IMG/VR virus record: IMGVR_UViG_3300032323_003201 | Span: 1 to 64,000 of that record | DNA: 64,000 nucleotides | Strand: one strand, 5' to 3' | DNA from: a virus | Shown here: piece by piece, positions 46,243-54,633 of the stretch | Layout of the letters: every line of letters begins with the position of its first letter | Position numbering within the stretch: position 1 is the stretch's first letter | The notes under the pieces: model-generated | The model's database searches: none | What the model was told of the DNA's origin: nothing | What the model saw: the letters and a program-made list of their open reading frames with translations, nothing else | Program-made: the position numbers and the translations under genes

Positions 46243-46788
46243 ATGACAGAAAAAAATGTGACCAGGTTGGGACAACATATTTATTTTTATGATGAGGTTG
46301 ACCCTGAGTCAATTCATGCTCTCTGTATGCTGCTAAAAGAGGTTGAGAGAGAAAGCAAGTGCAAGCAGGTCAATGATGGCCTTGACAATCCCCCAATCAT
46401 CCACCTTCATGTTCATAGCTATGGGGGTGATGCCTACTCTGGTCTAGCAGGTGCAAGTGCTGTGCTTGGGTGTAGTGTGCCTATTCATACATATGTAGAG
46501 GGGGGTGTGGCTAGTGCTGCTACACTGCTCACTATGGCAGGCAAGAAAAGATTTATTCACTCACTTAGCTTTATGCTGATCCACCAAATCAGCACTTGGA
46601 CACAAGGCACATATGAAAACCTACTAGACAGCAAGGACAATTCAACACAGCTCATGCAGACCTTCTACGATTTCTATGAGAGCAAATCAAAGCTCAAGGC
46701 TAAACAAATCAAAAAAATTCTAAAGCGTGATTTGTGGTTTAGTGCATCTGACTGTAAGGCTTTTGGATTGGTGGATGAAATCCTATAA
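46243..46788 (+). CDS. clpP-like: ClpP-like serine protease
   Basis: 181 residues. Catalytic triad visible: Ser91 in GGVASAATLL, His114 in MLIHQIS, Asp163 in KRDLWFSASD; the oxyanion region HSYGGDAYSG and the C-terminal KAFGLVDEIL also fit. Usually phage ClpP-like proteases sit in the head module, fused or next to portal, but here it is a lone gene among accessory genes and the head module has its own protease. It may degrade host or phage regulators. No Clp ATPase seen. Confidence 0.88.
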   Translation: MTEKNVTRLGQHIYFYDEVDPESIHALCMLLKEVERESKCKQVNDGLDNPPIIHLHVHSYGGDAYSGLAGASAVLGCSVPIHTYVEGGVASAATLLTMAGKKRFIHSLSFMLIHQISTWTQGTYENLLDSKDNSTQLMQTFYDFYESKSKLKAKQIKKILKRDLWFSASDCKAFGLVDEIL

Positions 46789-46793
46789 AAAGC

Positions 46794-46821
46794 AAAAAGC
46801 CACCTTTTACAGTGGCCTTTT
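46794..46821 (+). terminator. Rho-independent terminator after clpP-like gene
   Basis: AAAAAGCCAC, 8-base loop, GTGGCCTTTT: a stem of GCCAC/GTGGC flanked by A and T runs; it can work in both directions for the converging genes. Confidence 0.75.
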
Positions 46822-46874
46822 AACTTGTTCAACTCAACCCAATCAACACACAAACTGTCTTCCTATCCAAGACT

Positions 46875-47741
46875 TTAAAACTGTGCCTCTTCCCATGTCT
46901 CACAATCTTCATCAAACTTTACCATGTCATCATGAATTGTGTCAAGGAAGTCAATCAAATTTGTTTGGGTGGTAGTGTAGGCACTCTTGCCACTTGCTCT
47001 ATCATACCACTGGCACAAGGTGAAATCTTCATCATCACTTGCAATTAGTAGATATTCTGTCTTGCCATAGGTGACCAAGAGTCTGTCTTTGATACCAGGT
47101 GCACGATTGCGATTATAGGCCATGAGAAAGGTATCATCCTTGATTTCACAAGAGAGACCAAGGATCTGTGCCTTTTGGTAAGCCTCTGCAATGGTTTCTT
47201 CCTTGATACGAATTTCAGCTTGCTCTGAAGTCTCGAACAGCTCTGCCACTTGCACCTCACCATAAGCCTCATCTAGCTTGCTCATACATGAGTCAAGGTT
47301 GTGTGTCAAAAACTTGAGACTGCTCTGCAATTGGTCAACCATTTTAAAGCTGTCCTTAACCATGTTCTTGAGAGACATGACTTGATCAACACATGGACAA
47401 TCATCATCTTGCATAGCTTGGATTTCAATAGCAGCAGTTTCAATGACCTGAGCAACTTGATTGACAGTTTCAACAACAGCATCTACCAAGGTGTGTACTT
47501 GGTTTGTTGTTTCTTCTGCCACTTGTTCAAACACGATTTCAAATTGAGCGATGCCAGTCATTTTGTAGCCAAGTCTTTTAGCGATAACAACAAGGATGGG
47601 TGTAAAGGGTGAGCTGGTGATTTCATCTTGTGACAATGCATTGCCTTGTGCGTCTACTAGAGAGAAGATACAGCCTTCAGAAACGATATGAGCTTGTGCT
47701 TTGGTGCTGGTGTGTGTAAATTGAAAAATTGACTTCATCAT
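46875..47741 (-). CDS. Hypothetical protein with coiled-coil centre
   Basis: 288 residues. N-terminal domain about 70 residues, a long helical middle (about 75-165) with heptad-like pattern, a C-terminal mixed domain (LLVTYGKTEYLLIASDDEDF). Acidic overall, with a CPC motif near 117. Size, acidity, coiled coil and promoter architecture parallel the protein at 45233, but I see no convincing sequence match. Function unknown. Confidence 0.65.
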   Translation of the reverse strand: MMKSIFQFTHTSTKAQAHIVSEGCIFSLVDAQGNALSQDEITSSPFTPILVVIAKRLGYKMTGIAQFEIVFEQVAEETTNQVHTLVDAVVETVNQVAQVIETAAIEIQAMQDDDCPCVDQVMSLKNMVKDSFKMVDQLQSSLKFLTHNLDSCMSKLDEAYGEVQVAELFETSEQAEIRIKEETIAEAYQKAQILGLSCEIKDDTFLMAYNRNRAPGIKDRLLVTYGKTEYLLIASDDEDFTLCQWYDRASGKSAYTTTQTNLIDFLDTIHDDMVKFDEDCETWEEAQF

Positions 47742-47789
47742 TTTTTTTCTCCAAGGGAAAAAGTTTTGTTTTGGTTTGCTTGTGTCTTA

Positions 47790-47818
47790 TATTTATCACT
47801 ATGCAAAAAAGAAGTCAA
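47790..47818 (-). promoter_or_regulatory. Leftward promoter
   Basis: On the minus strand TTGACT, 17-base spacer, TAAATA, preceded by TTTTTAC, followed by a leader with CAAGCAAACC. Same module as at 2020 and 46172. Confidence 0.7.
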
Positions 47819-47820
47819 GT

Positions 47821-47847
47821 AAAAAGTAAAATTTTTTAACTTTTTTT
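47821..47847. repeat. AT palindrome overlapping gene end
   Basis: AAAAAGTAAAA and TTTTAACTTTTT arms, one mismatch by a single-base offset. It overlaps the stop of the five-HTH gene and abuts the next promoter, so may both end and start transcripts. Confidence 0.65.
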
Positions 47848-48855
47848 AATCTCATCATCCCATAGCCAAAAGTTTTGATCGTTTTTTCTTCGTGTCTTGC
47901 GTGGTGGCAGACCTAGTTTTTTCACAATTGCACAGATATATGAGATAGAAACCTCAAGGGATTCAGCTATTATTTTGTTGGGGTATCCCTTTTGCCTCAT
48001 GTTTTTTATCTTCTCCAGTAGTAAGTGTGTCTTATATTTATTTATGAGAAAGTGATTTAATTTATAAGTGTAAATATATGATTTAATAGTGCTTGGAGCT
48101 TTGCATAGGATATCTGCAATCTCCTCTACACTAAGATTTTGCTCAAGCAAGCCTCTTATCTTAGAAGCAGGCACAGCCTTGTATGCAGGTGCATCCATGA
48201 CTTTGATTTGGTAGCTGCATAGGTAGGTTTGGATTGTGCGATGGGATAGACCAAGCTCACTGGCTATCTCTTTGGCACATAAACCCTCTGCCAGCTTTGC
48301 AAAGAAATATTCAGCAGGTGGCTTTTTGGTCTTCATGGTAAAGCCAGTGGTGTGCCTAATCTTAGCCACATAGCATGCTCTTGTCCCTACGAATTTAGCA
48401 ATCTGCTCATTCGTAAGACTCGTGTCATTTCCCAAATATTCAACAATCCTTGTGGCCTTGCTCTTTTTACGATTTTTATCATATAGCTCAACATAGCCAT
48501 ATTTGACAATAGCTCTTCGCACAGAGTCACGATGGACACCTAGCTTTTTAGCCATGTATGCTGTGGATTTACCAGCTAGGATCATCTTATATAGATCCTT
48601 GGGTGAGATTGCTTTAGGCTGTGGCTTGGTCTTGATATGTCCCAAATATACATAAATGAGACGCAAGATTGTGCCTTCCATTTTATGTATCTCCCCCCAA
48701 GCATCAAGACCTATCTTTTTGACAATTTTTGATTCAACCTTTTCATCCAATCCCATGCTTTCAAGCACAGGCTTGCACCTTTCAGTGAGCTGTTTCTTTA
48801 CAAGTGGGTCATCTTGCATCTCAATACAGAGAGCAAGTAATTGTAGATCATCCAT
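47836..48855 (-). CDS. Multi-HTH DNA-binding protein (five predicted HTH units)
   Basis: 339 residues. After a ~80-residue helical N-terminus there are about five helix-turn-helix units at roughly 98-119 (MAKKLGVHRDSVRRAIVKYG), 149-170 (EQIAKFVGTRACYVAKIR), 194-216 (KEIASELGLSHRTIQTYLCS), 243-265 (EEIADILCKAPSTIKSYIY) and 293-315 (KIIAESLEVSISYICAIV), spaced about 45-50 residues. Basic C-terminus. Such an array could recognise a long or repeated DNA site, for instance a replication origin or promoter set. No family name is certain. Confidence 0.75.
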   Translation of the reverse strand: MDDLQLLALCIEMQDDPLVKKQLTERCKPVLESMGLDEKVESKIVKKIGLDAWGEIHKMEGTILRLIYVYLGHIKTKPQPKAISPKDLYKMILAGKSTAYMAKKLGVHRDSVRRAIVKYGYVELYDKNRKKSKATRIVEYLGNDTSLTNEQIAKFVGTRACYVAKIRHTTGFTMKTKKPPAEYFFAKLAEGLCAKEIASELGLSHRTIQTYLCSYQIKVMDAPAYKAVPASKIRGLLEQNLSVEEIADILCKAPSTIKSYIYTYKLNHFLINKYKTHLLLEKIKNMRQKGYPNKIIAESLEVSISYICAIVKKLGLPPRKTRRKNDQNFWLWDDEIKKS

Positions 48856-48955
48856 GTTCTTGTTTATCCTTTATGTGAGTTGGATTGACTCATGATAAAC
48901 AATTTTTTTTACTTGATTGTATCAATGAAATTGAAAAAGTTTTTTTAACTTGAAT

Positions 48956-49486
48956 TTAAATATTTTTGTACAGATTAACTGAGTTATTTAGATCTAAAAT
49001 CGTTTGCATGAATTGCTCTGGTGTGCCAACCAGTGCCTTCAATTGCTCTACGATATCAATAATTTTTATACCATTCTCATTCTCTAGTGTTACAAAATCA
49101 TGCTTGCTTAACTTTGTTACAATCGCAGGGATTTTATCTGTGCCTATGGAATAGGACATTTTAAGCCTCTTTGGTGTGATGATAAGCCTTTTCACTCGTG
49201 TGCGATACTCTTCTATATCAATATCATCCACATGAAACCAAGCATTGAAAATAAAGAATTGATCCTTATCAATCTCTAGGCTTGTTTCGAATTTGATATA
49301 GGTATTCTTACAGGACATGCCAACAGTGGTGCAAACATAACAATAAGTTTTAAAATCAAACATGCTCTTAATCATTTTAGAGAATTGCCAATGGTAGTCA
49401 GAAGCATAGGCATGGTCATCATTTGTATCTTCTGGTGTGCTAGATACGAATGTAAAGACCCTCTCATTATCAAATAGATCAAGCAT
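48956..49486 (-). CDS. Hypothetical protein, end of nucleotide operon
   Basis: 176 residues from ATG 49486, which overlaps the upstream gene's TGA by 8 bases. Contains paired cysteines (YCYVCTTVGMSC) and an acidic segment. No family recognised. Last gene of the leftward operon that begins at 57161. Confidence 0.6.
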   Translation of the reverse strand: MLDLFDNERVFTFVSSTPEDTNDDHAYASDYHWQFSKMIKSMFDFKTYCYVCTTVGMSCKNTYIKFETSLEIDKDQFFIFNAWFHVDDIDIEEYRTRVKRLIITPKRLKMSYSIGTDKIPAIVTKLSKHDFVTLENENGIKIIDIVEQLKALVGTPEQFMQTILDLNNSVNLYKNI

Positions 49487-49778
49487 TGCTCTTACTCTTC
49501 TTATCTCTAGCACAAGCAAGTATACCATAGCCAGCCAAATCTTGATAAGGTGACTCACCCATTGGGTCATTGTCCCTAGCAATCCTAGATATTTTGTCTA
49601 GCATTCGCACAATTACATGAATATCTTTATACTGAGCGATTGAGATACCATCAGGATAAAGAAGCTCCAAAATCTTTGTTGTCTTTGCAAAGGCATCACC
49701 ATAGGCACTGTTCTTTTGCTCCAATAGCTGACCCAATTGGGTTGCGATTTGTACGAAGTCAGACTCAGCCATTTTCAT
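49479..49778 (-). CDS. DUF1599-like (nucleotide-modification-associated) protein
   Basis: 99 residues from ATG 49778 (AAGGAAA upstream; ATG 49772 is also possible; the frame is open further). QKNSAYGDAF followed by RMLDKISRIARDNDP and YQDLAGYGILA matches the DUF1599/Nmad1 pattern as I remember it: a KNxxYGD segment, RxxDKxxRI and DLAGYxxL. That family is linked to phage nucleotide metabolism or DNA modification. Fits its position beside the DUF550 and RNR genes. Confidence 0.65.
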   Translation of the reverse strand: MKMAESDFVQIATQLGQLLEQKNSAYGDAFAKTTKILELLYPDGISIAQYKDIHVIVRMLDKISRIARDNDPMGESPYQDLAGYGILACARDKKSKSNA

Positions 49779-49938
49779 TTTCCTTAAATACCTTACCACG
49801 AATTGTGACGAATTTTGAGCCATGCTCAATAAATACCTCGTCTGTGGATACATTGAATTTGGGTGGCACTTTCTTATGAGATACACCCTTGTCATCAATA
49901 AATGTGAGCTTGCCACTTTTTGTAATCAGTAGTTTCAT
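49765..49938 (-). CDS. Very small protein, 57 residues
   Basis: ATG at 49938 with AGGA five bases upstream, ending at TGA 49765-49767 and overlapping the start of the DUF1599-like gene. Starts MKLLITKSGKLTFIDDKG and ends KVFKENENG. Lysine-rich and beta-like. The coding spacing, ribosome site and overlap make it a real small gene. Function unknown. Confidence 0.65.
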   Translation of the reverse strand: MKLLITKSGKLTFIDDKGVSHKKVPPKFNVSTDEVFIEHGSKFVTIRGKVFKENENG

Positions 49939-49941
49939 GTT

Positions 49942-50415
49942 TTATCCTATGAAATGAAAAATCGCTATGTTTGTCCAAAGCAGAAGGTAGAAAGGAATGC
50001 TCTCAAAGTCAAGTAGATCTACATAATCAAAACCATAGCTTGAGAAACGATTGCTGTCTAGGTTGTATCTTAGAGAGTTGTCCCCAGTGAGCCTTTGGAC
50101 ACAAATCCAATCATAGAGCCACTTGTATTCACAAATCTTTGCTTTGATGGAGCATTCAAGGCCAAGTAGTGAAACAAATAAAAAGGTAAAAATTAGAAAG
50201 TGCTGCTTATCACTTGGTAAGAATAGGCTTAGGATAACCAAGGTTGTGGCAATCATCTTCATATACAATCTTTTACTTTGCTCTCGTTCGATTAGATTGA
50301 AGGCAAAATCTAGCTCTTTGTGGAATGCCTCTTGATCCATATATGCATCAGAGAGCTGATCATCTTGCTCTAAAATTTCTTGAAGCTCATCAATTGTGCT
50401 TTTTTCTTCACTCAT
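49942..50415 (-). CDS. Membrane protein, hypothetical
   Basis: 157 residues from ATG 50415 (GGA six bases upstream). An acidic N-terminus, then two adjacent hydrophobic helices (IATTLVILSLFLP and HFLIFTFLFVSLLGL) and a possible third at the C-terminus (IPFYLLLWTNIAIFHFI). No family recognised. Could anchor the nucleotide or replication proteins at the membrane, but this is only inference from its place in the operon. Confidence 0.6.
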   Translation of the reverse strand: MSEEKSTIDELQEILEQDDQLSDAYMDQEAFHKELDFAFNLIEREQSKRLYMKMIATTLVILSLFLPSDKQHFLIFTFLFVSLLGLECSIKAKICEYKWLYDWICVQRLTGDNSLRYNLDSNRFSSYGFDYVDLLDFESIPFYLLLWTNIAIFHFIG

Positions 50416-50476
50416 CATAAATCCTTTGTGTGTGGGTGGCACATATAAACACACACTCACAAGCAATTTTTAAAAA

Positions 50477-51067
50477 TTATTTTTTATGCGTAATACAGCC
50501 TTGTTCATCTGGCTGTGCAGAGTAATCTCTTTTTTTTACCTGTTCAAGCTTGGTGGCCACTGCTGTTCTTACATCAATATCGCAAAGTGCTGCAAGGTGC
50601 ATAAGCAAAATGTATAGGTCAGCAAATTCTTTTTCTTGTGCCTCTGTCCCCACATCTGTTTCTTCAAATTCCTTGATTTCATTTTTGAGATGGTTGATAA
50701 CACCAGAGATGGAAGCTCTACCATCAAATTGAGTTTGCCACTGCCACACTTCCTTGGTGATTGAGTCAAGGCTTGGGATAAGAGGCAAGTAAAACCCTAC
50801 ATTTTCACTATCAAGAGCTTTGAGCATAGGTAAATCCTCATCTGTTGCACCCATCTGTTCCCAATTGTACATGGGGGTGATTGTGCCACTTGGATTTAAC
50901 TTGATACCTTCCAAAGCATTGTCATATTTTGCCTTGAGAAGAAGAGGCTCTTGATTGCATGCAGTGAAATGCTCAACAATTTGCAATTTCCTAGCCAAGT
51001 TATTTGCGACTAGGTAGTCAATTAAATATTTTTTTACAGTATGGGGTACAGCCACTTCAATTTTCAT
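50477..51067 (-). CDS. DUF550/MazG-like dATP/dGTP pyrophosphohydrolase domain protein
   Basis: 196 residues. The C-terminal half shows VWQWQTQFDGRASISGVINH, NEIKEFEE, EFADLYILLMHLA and ATKLEQVKKRDYSA followed by PDEQGCITH, the order expected for DUF550 all-alpha NTP pyrophosphatases with EExxE..ExxD metal-binding helices. The N-terminal ~90 residues are not recognised. It probably removes particular dNTPs to bias the pool or to favour modified bases. Confidence 0.72.
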   Translation of the reverse strand: MKIEVAVPHTVKKYLIDYLVANNLARKLQIVEHFTACNQEPLLLKAKYDNALEGIKLNPSGTITPMYNWEQMGATDEDLPMLKALDSENVGFYLPLIPSLDSITKEVWQWQTQFDGRASISGVINHLKNEIKEFEETDVGTEAQEKEFADLYILLMHLAALCDIDVRTAVATKLEQVKKRDYSAQPDEQGCITHKK

Positions 51068-51171
51068 TTTTTTGATCCTTCTTGGATATGTATATGTCTA
51101 TATAGGTATGACATAACAATAAGCATAAGCATAAGGATATATATATAAAAATAGTAAAAATTTCAGCTTAT

Positions 51172-51759
51172 TTATTTATGTGTGATAAAACCTTTAGCAC
51201 CTATTGTATGACCCAATTCATTTCTTACAGGGTCAACTTGGAGCAAATCACCACGCTCAGGGATTGCCATAAAAACCATTGCAGACACAATGTAATACAC
51301 ACCTTCTTCATATGGTGGAAGGTCAACAACCACATCAAAAGGCTCTTTATAGGTCACTTTGGTTTTAATGATTGGTAAATAAAGGCCACTGACATCCACA
51401 GGAGCTACAACGAAGCAATGAGTTTTTACATCATCTTGCACTGCCTTACCACCCTTGTTTGTCATTCTTGCCACAAGACCAGATGGCTTGATTGTGCATA
51501 GAATTTCTTGTGTAATTTCATCCATCATATCGATAGGGTGGGGGGTTGCATTGTAGATACATCTTGTATCCTGCTGTACTTCAAGAAGCTTTAATTGGTC
51601 TGCTGTGGCAAGCTTTCTAACTTCAATCCCATCTTCAACCTCTCTATGATTTTCAGAGAAGGTTAAAAAGGTCATGCGATTAATCAAGTCTTGATTTTCT
51701 TTGATTTTGGTATCAATCAAGGCTCTGATGGTTTTTAAATAAGATCTAAAATCACTCAT
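51172..51759 (-). CDS. Hypothetical protein of nucleotide operon
   Basis: 195 residues from ATG 51759 (GGA upstream; ATG 51771 also possible). N-terminal coiled-coil-like helix. The C-terminus contains IVSAMVFMAIPERGDLLQVD followed by NELGHTIGAKGF, a segment I have seen in small phage proteins of unknown function. No enzymatic motif visible. Its promoter is not clear; it may be read from the upstream RNR genes. Confidence 0.6.
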   Translation of the reverse strand: MSDFRSYLKTIRALIDTKIKENQDLINRMTFLTFSENHREVEDGIEVRKLATADQLKLLEVQQDTRCIYNATPHPIDMMDEITQEILCTIKPSGLVARMTNKGGKAVQDDVKTHCFVVAPVDVSGLYLPIIKTKVTYKEPFDVVVDLPPYEEGVYYIVSAMVFMAIPERGDLLQVDPVRNELGHTIGAKGFITHK

Positions 51760-51877
51760 TTGTGTATCCATGTGGGTGGGGGTTTGCTTTGAAACCAAAG
51801 ATAACAAAAATATTTTAGATTGTATAGATAATTGTTTATATTTTATTTTTTATGAAAGATTTACTTATTCCGATTTA

Positions 51878-52825
51878 CTACCAACCCCACTCACCTGTCA
51901 TACCACTTGCACTATAATCTGTGACTACACCCTCAAAAAAGTTTTTGAAAGACACCCCATTGACAATCCAATCAAGCCAAGGTAGTGGGTTTTTTTCAAT
52001 ATGATAAATAGGTGTGCAATTTAATTGGTGCAATCGTCTATCTGCTAGATACCTAATAAATGTTTTAACAGCGACCTTGGTTAAGCTCTCCATCACTTGG
52101 ATATCCCCAAAGATTAAATCAATGACTTGATCTTCTAGCTGCACTGCTGACTCAAACAGTCTCTTGATATCACTCTCACTTACCTTGACTTGGGTTTCTT
52201 CTACATAGGTATGGTAAAGCTTAGTCATTGCCTCAACATGTAAGCTCTCGTCTTTAATTGACCATTCCACAACCTCACACATACCTTTCATTTTCCCATG
52301 CTGTTGGAAGTGTAAGAGCATGACAAATGCACTGAACAAGCTCATCCCTTCATTGCACACTGCTTGTGCCAGTGCATAGGCTGTTTGTGTGCTATCACTT
52401 GGGTTGATTGCTTGCATGTTGTGAATTTTATCTAGCATTGGCTTGTGACTAAGAAAATAAGCATACTCACTTTCATCAAGGCCAAGTGTGTCATTGAGTA
52501 GTGCATAAGCTCTCTGGTGTGTGCCTTCACGATTAGCAAAGGATAACAACATGTTGCGAATTTCATTGTTCCTAAAAATAGGCAAGAATTGGTCAACATA
52601 GTTATCTGCTACAGCCACATCTGACTGAGTAAAAATTCTTAGGATTTGTGTGATAAAAAGCTTTTCAGTATCACTAAGACCCTTGCTTTTCCACTGCTTT
52701 ACATCCTCCTGCAATTTTGCCTCCCATGTCCCCCAATGTGCCTTTTCATGACTCTCTGCATATTGCATTGCCCAAGGATAGTGGAAGGGTTTATATGTTT
52801 TGCTCTCTTTTAATAAATTACTCAT
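51878..52825 (-). CDS. nrdB/nrdF: Ribonucleotide reductase, class I beta subunit
   Basis: 315 residues from ATG 52825 (AAGGA upstream). Di-iron ligands appear as Asp69 (TQSDVAVADNY), Glu100 and His103 (REGTHQRAYALL), Glu159 (CNEGM), Glu193 and His196 (KDESLH). The radical tyrosine Tyr107 is present four residues after His103. So a classical tyrosyl-radical enzyme is expected. Starts five bases before the alpha subunit's stop region, forming a coupled pair. Provides dNTPs for replication. Confidence 0.92.
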   Translation of the reverse strand: MSNLLKESKTYKPFHYPWAMQYAESHEKAHWGTWEAKLQEDVKQWKSKGLSDTEKLFITQILRIFTQSDVAVADNYVDQFLPIFRNNEIRNMLLSFANREGTHQRAYALLNDTLGLDESEYAYFLSHKPMLDKIHNMQAINPSDSTQTAYALAQAVCNEGMSLFSAFVMLLHFQQHGKMKGMCEVVEWSIKDESLHVEAMTKLYHTYVEETQVKVSESDIKRLFESAVQLEDQVIDLIFGDIQVMESLTKVAVKTFIRYLADRRLHQLNCTPIYHIEKNPLPWLDWIVNGVSFKNFFEGVVTDYSASGMTGEWGW

Positions 52826-52829
52826 TTTA

Positions 52830-54548
52830 TTATCCTTGACATGCGATACATTCATCAAGCTTTACGACTTGCTTGATAACTGGCTTACTGATTTTTTCTG
52901 CTTGTGTGCCTGCTGTTGTGCGAAGGTAGTACACAGATTTTAAGCCTTCCTTCCATGCTTGAAGGTGGCAGGCATTAACATACGATTTATCACTGCCTGA
53001 AGGGAAGAATAAATTAACAGATTGACCTTGGCAAATGTGTGCTTGTCTATCCCCAGCATGAGAAATCACCCACCTTTGATCAATTTCATATGCAGTCTTA
53101 AACACTTGCTTTTGTTGGTAGTTGAGCATTGGAAGGTGTTGTACTGACCCTTCATGAATTATGATTGATTGCCACACATCTTCATACTCTGACTCAGTCA
53201 ATCCTTTGAGCCTTAAAATCTCATCAAGATATTTATTCTTAGTTAGGAATGTGCCAGCTCGTGTGCGATGGGTGAAAGCATTGGCAACCCAAGGCTCAAT
53301 GGATGGTGAGGTATCCAAAATGATGGATGAATTTGAGTTGGGAGCTACTGCTAACAAGTGTGCATTGCGTCTACATGTGCCAACACCATCAGGATACTCA
53401 CCACGCTCAATCGCTAGGATTTCACTTTGAGCAATTGCCTTCTCTTGGATCAGCTTAAATATTTTTTTATTGAGACCTTTGGCAACCACTGACTCAAAAG
53501 CCACATTCTTTCTTTGTAGGTATGAATGAAATCCCATCGTGCCAAGACCCAAGGATCTTTCTTGCCTTGCACCATGTATGGCATTGGCAAGTTGGGGGGG
53601 TGCATGGTCAATGAAATATTGAAGCACATTGTCCAAAAATGTTATGCAATCCTCAACAATGCTTGTATCTTTCCAATCATCAAAATATTCTAGGTTTAGG
53701 CTAGATAGACAACATACAGCTGACCTATCTTTGGCAGTTGGCAAAAAAATCTCGGAACAAAGATTTGAGCTATGTATTTGTAAGCCTTTATCCTTTAAAG
53801 CCTGTGGTAAAGCTCGATTAGCTGTGTCCTTGAACATAAGATATGGCTCACCTGTTCTAAATCTCACCTCTAAAATTCGTTGCCACAATTCTCGTGCTTG
53901 GATTGTTTCCCTTGTTTCCTTTGTGTGTGGGTCAATCAAATCCCAACTCGTATTATCTATGACAGCTGTCATGAAAGCATCACTTATGCAGATTGCATTG
54001 TGCAAATTGAAAGCCTTCCTATTGGTATCACCACCTGTAGGTAATCGTAAATTGAGAAATTCAATGATATCAGGATGGTCAACATCTAAGTATGCTGCAT
54101 AGCTCGCTCTTCTAGTCTTGCCTTGTCTATATGCCTCAACATCACTATCAACAGTTTTGATAAAAGGAATTGGCCCAGGTGCTTTTTGGGATACAGCTCT
54201 CACATGTCCCCAATAGCCACCTACACCACCACCTAGCACACCAAGCCACCTATTTTCAGTAGTGTGAGAGATGAGACCATCAAGGTCATCACTTACATAG
54301 GTGAGGTAGCAAGAGATTGGCAAGCCAGCTTTAACCTTCTCTTCTTCTTTCAATCTTGCATTGGATAAAATAGGGGATGAGAACATAAACCACCCCTTTT
54401 TTACATAGCTATGGATACGACCAGCTAAATCCAAATCACCTGCACAATAAGCTAGGCTTGCTCGCTCAAAAGCCTCATCAATATTTTTTTCATATGGTAG
54501 TAAATAGTAGCTCGTCAATAGTGACAAAGCATGATCAGAAAATTGCAT
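52830..54548 (-). CDS. nrdA: Ribonucleotide reductase, class I alpha subunit
   Basis: 572 residues. Active site Asn262-Cys264-Glu266 in SSNLCSEIF, the disulfide partners Cys80 (LPISCYL) and a Cys at 279/280 (AVCCLSS), radical-transfer tyrosines in SVYYLRT and the thioredoxin-reactive C-terminal CIACQG are all present. There is no N-terminal ATP-cone domain, so allosteric activity regulation is probably reduced. This is common in phage enzymes and would keep dNTP synthesis on. Confidence 0.93.
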   Translation of the reverse strand: MQFSDHALSLLTSYYLLPYEKNIDEAFERASLAYCAGDLDLAGRIHSYVKKGWFMFSSPILSNARLKEEEKVKAGLPISCYLTYVSDDLDGLISHTTENRWLGVLGGGVGGYWGHVRAVSQKAPGPIPFIKTVDSDVEAYRQGKTRRASYAAYLDVDHPDIIEFLNLRLPTGGDTNRKAFNLHNAICISDAFMTAVIDNTSWDLIDPHTKETRETIQARELWQRILEVRFRTGEPYLMFKDTANRALPQALKDKGLQIHSSNLCSEIFLPTAKDRSAVCCLSSLNLEYFDDWKDTSIVEDCITFLDNVLQYFIDHAPPQLANAIHGARQERSLGLGTMGFHSYLQRKNVAFESVVAKGLNKKIFKLIQEKAIAQSEILAIERGEYPDGVGTCRRNAHLLAVAPNSNSSIILDTSPSIEPWVANAFTHRTRAGTFLTKNKYLDEILRLKGLTESEYEDVWQSIIIHEGSVQHLPMLNYQQKQVFKTAYEIDQRWVISHAGDRQAHICQGQSVNLFFPSGSDKSYVNACHLQAWKEGLKSVYYLRTTAGTQAEKISKPVIKQVVKLDECIACQG

Positions 54549-54633
54549 TTCATGTCTCCTTTGAATGGTTTTTCACTATATCCAAAACACAAGAAGCATG
54601 ATGAAATTTTGAAACTCGTATCTCAGTCGTATT

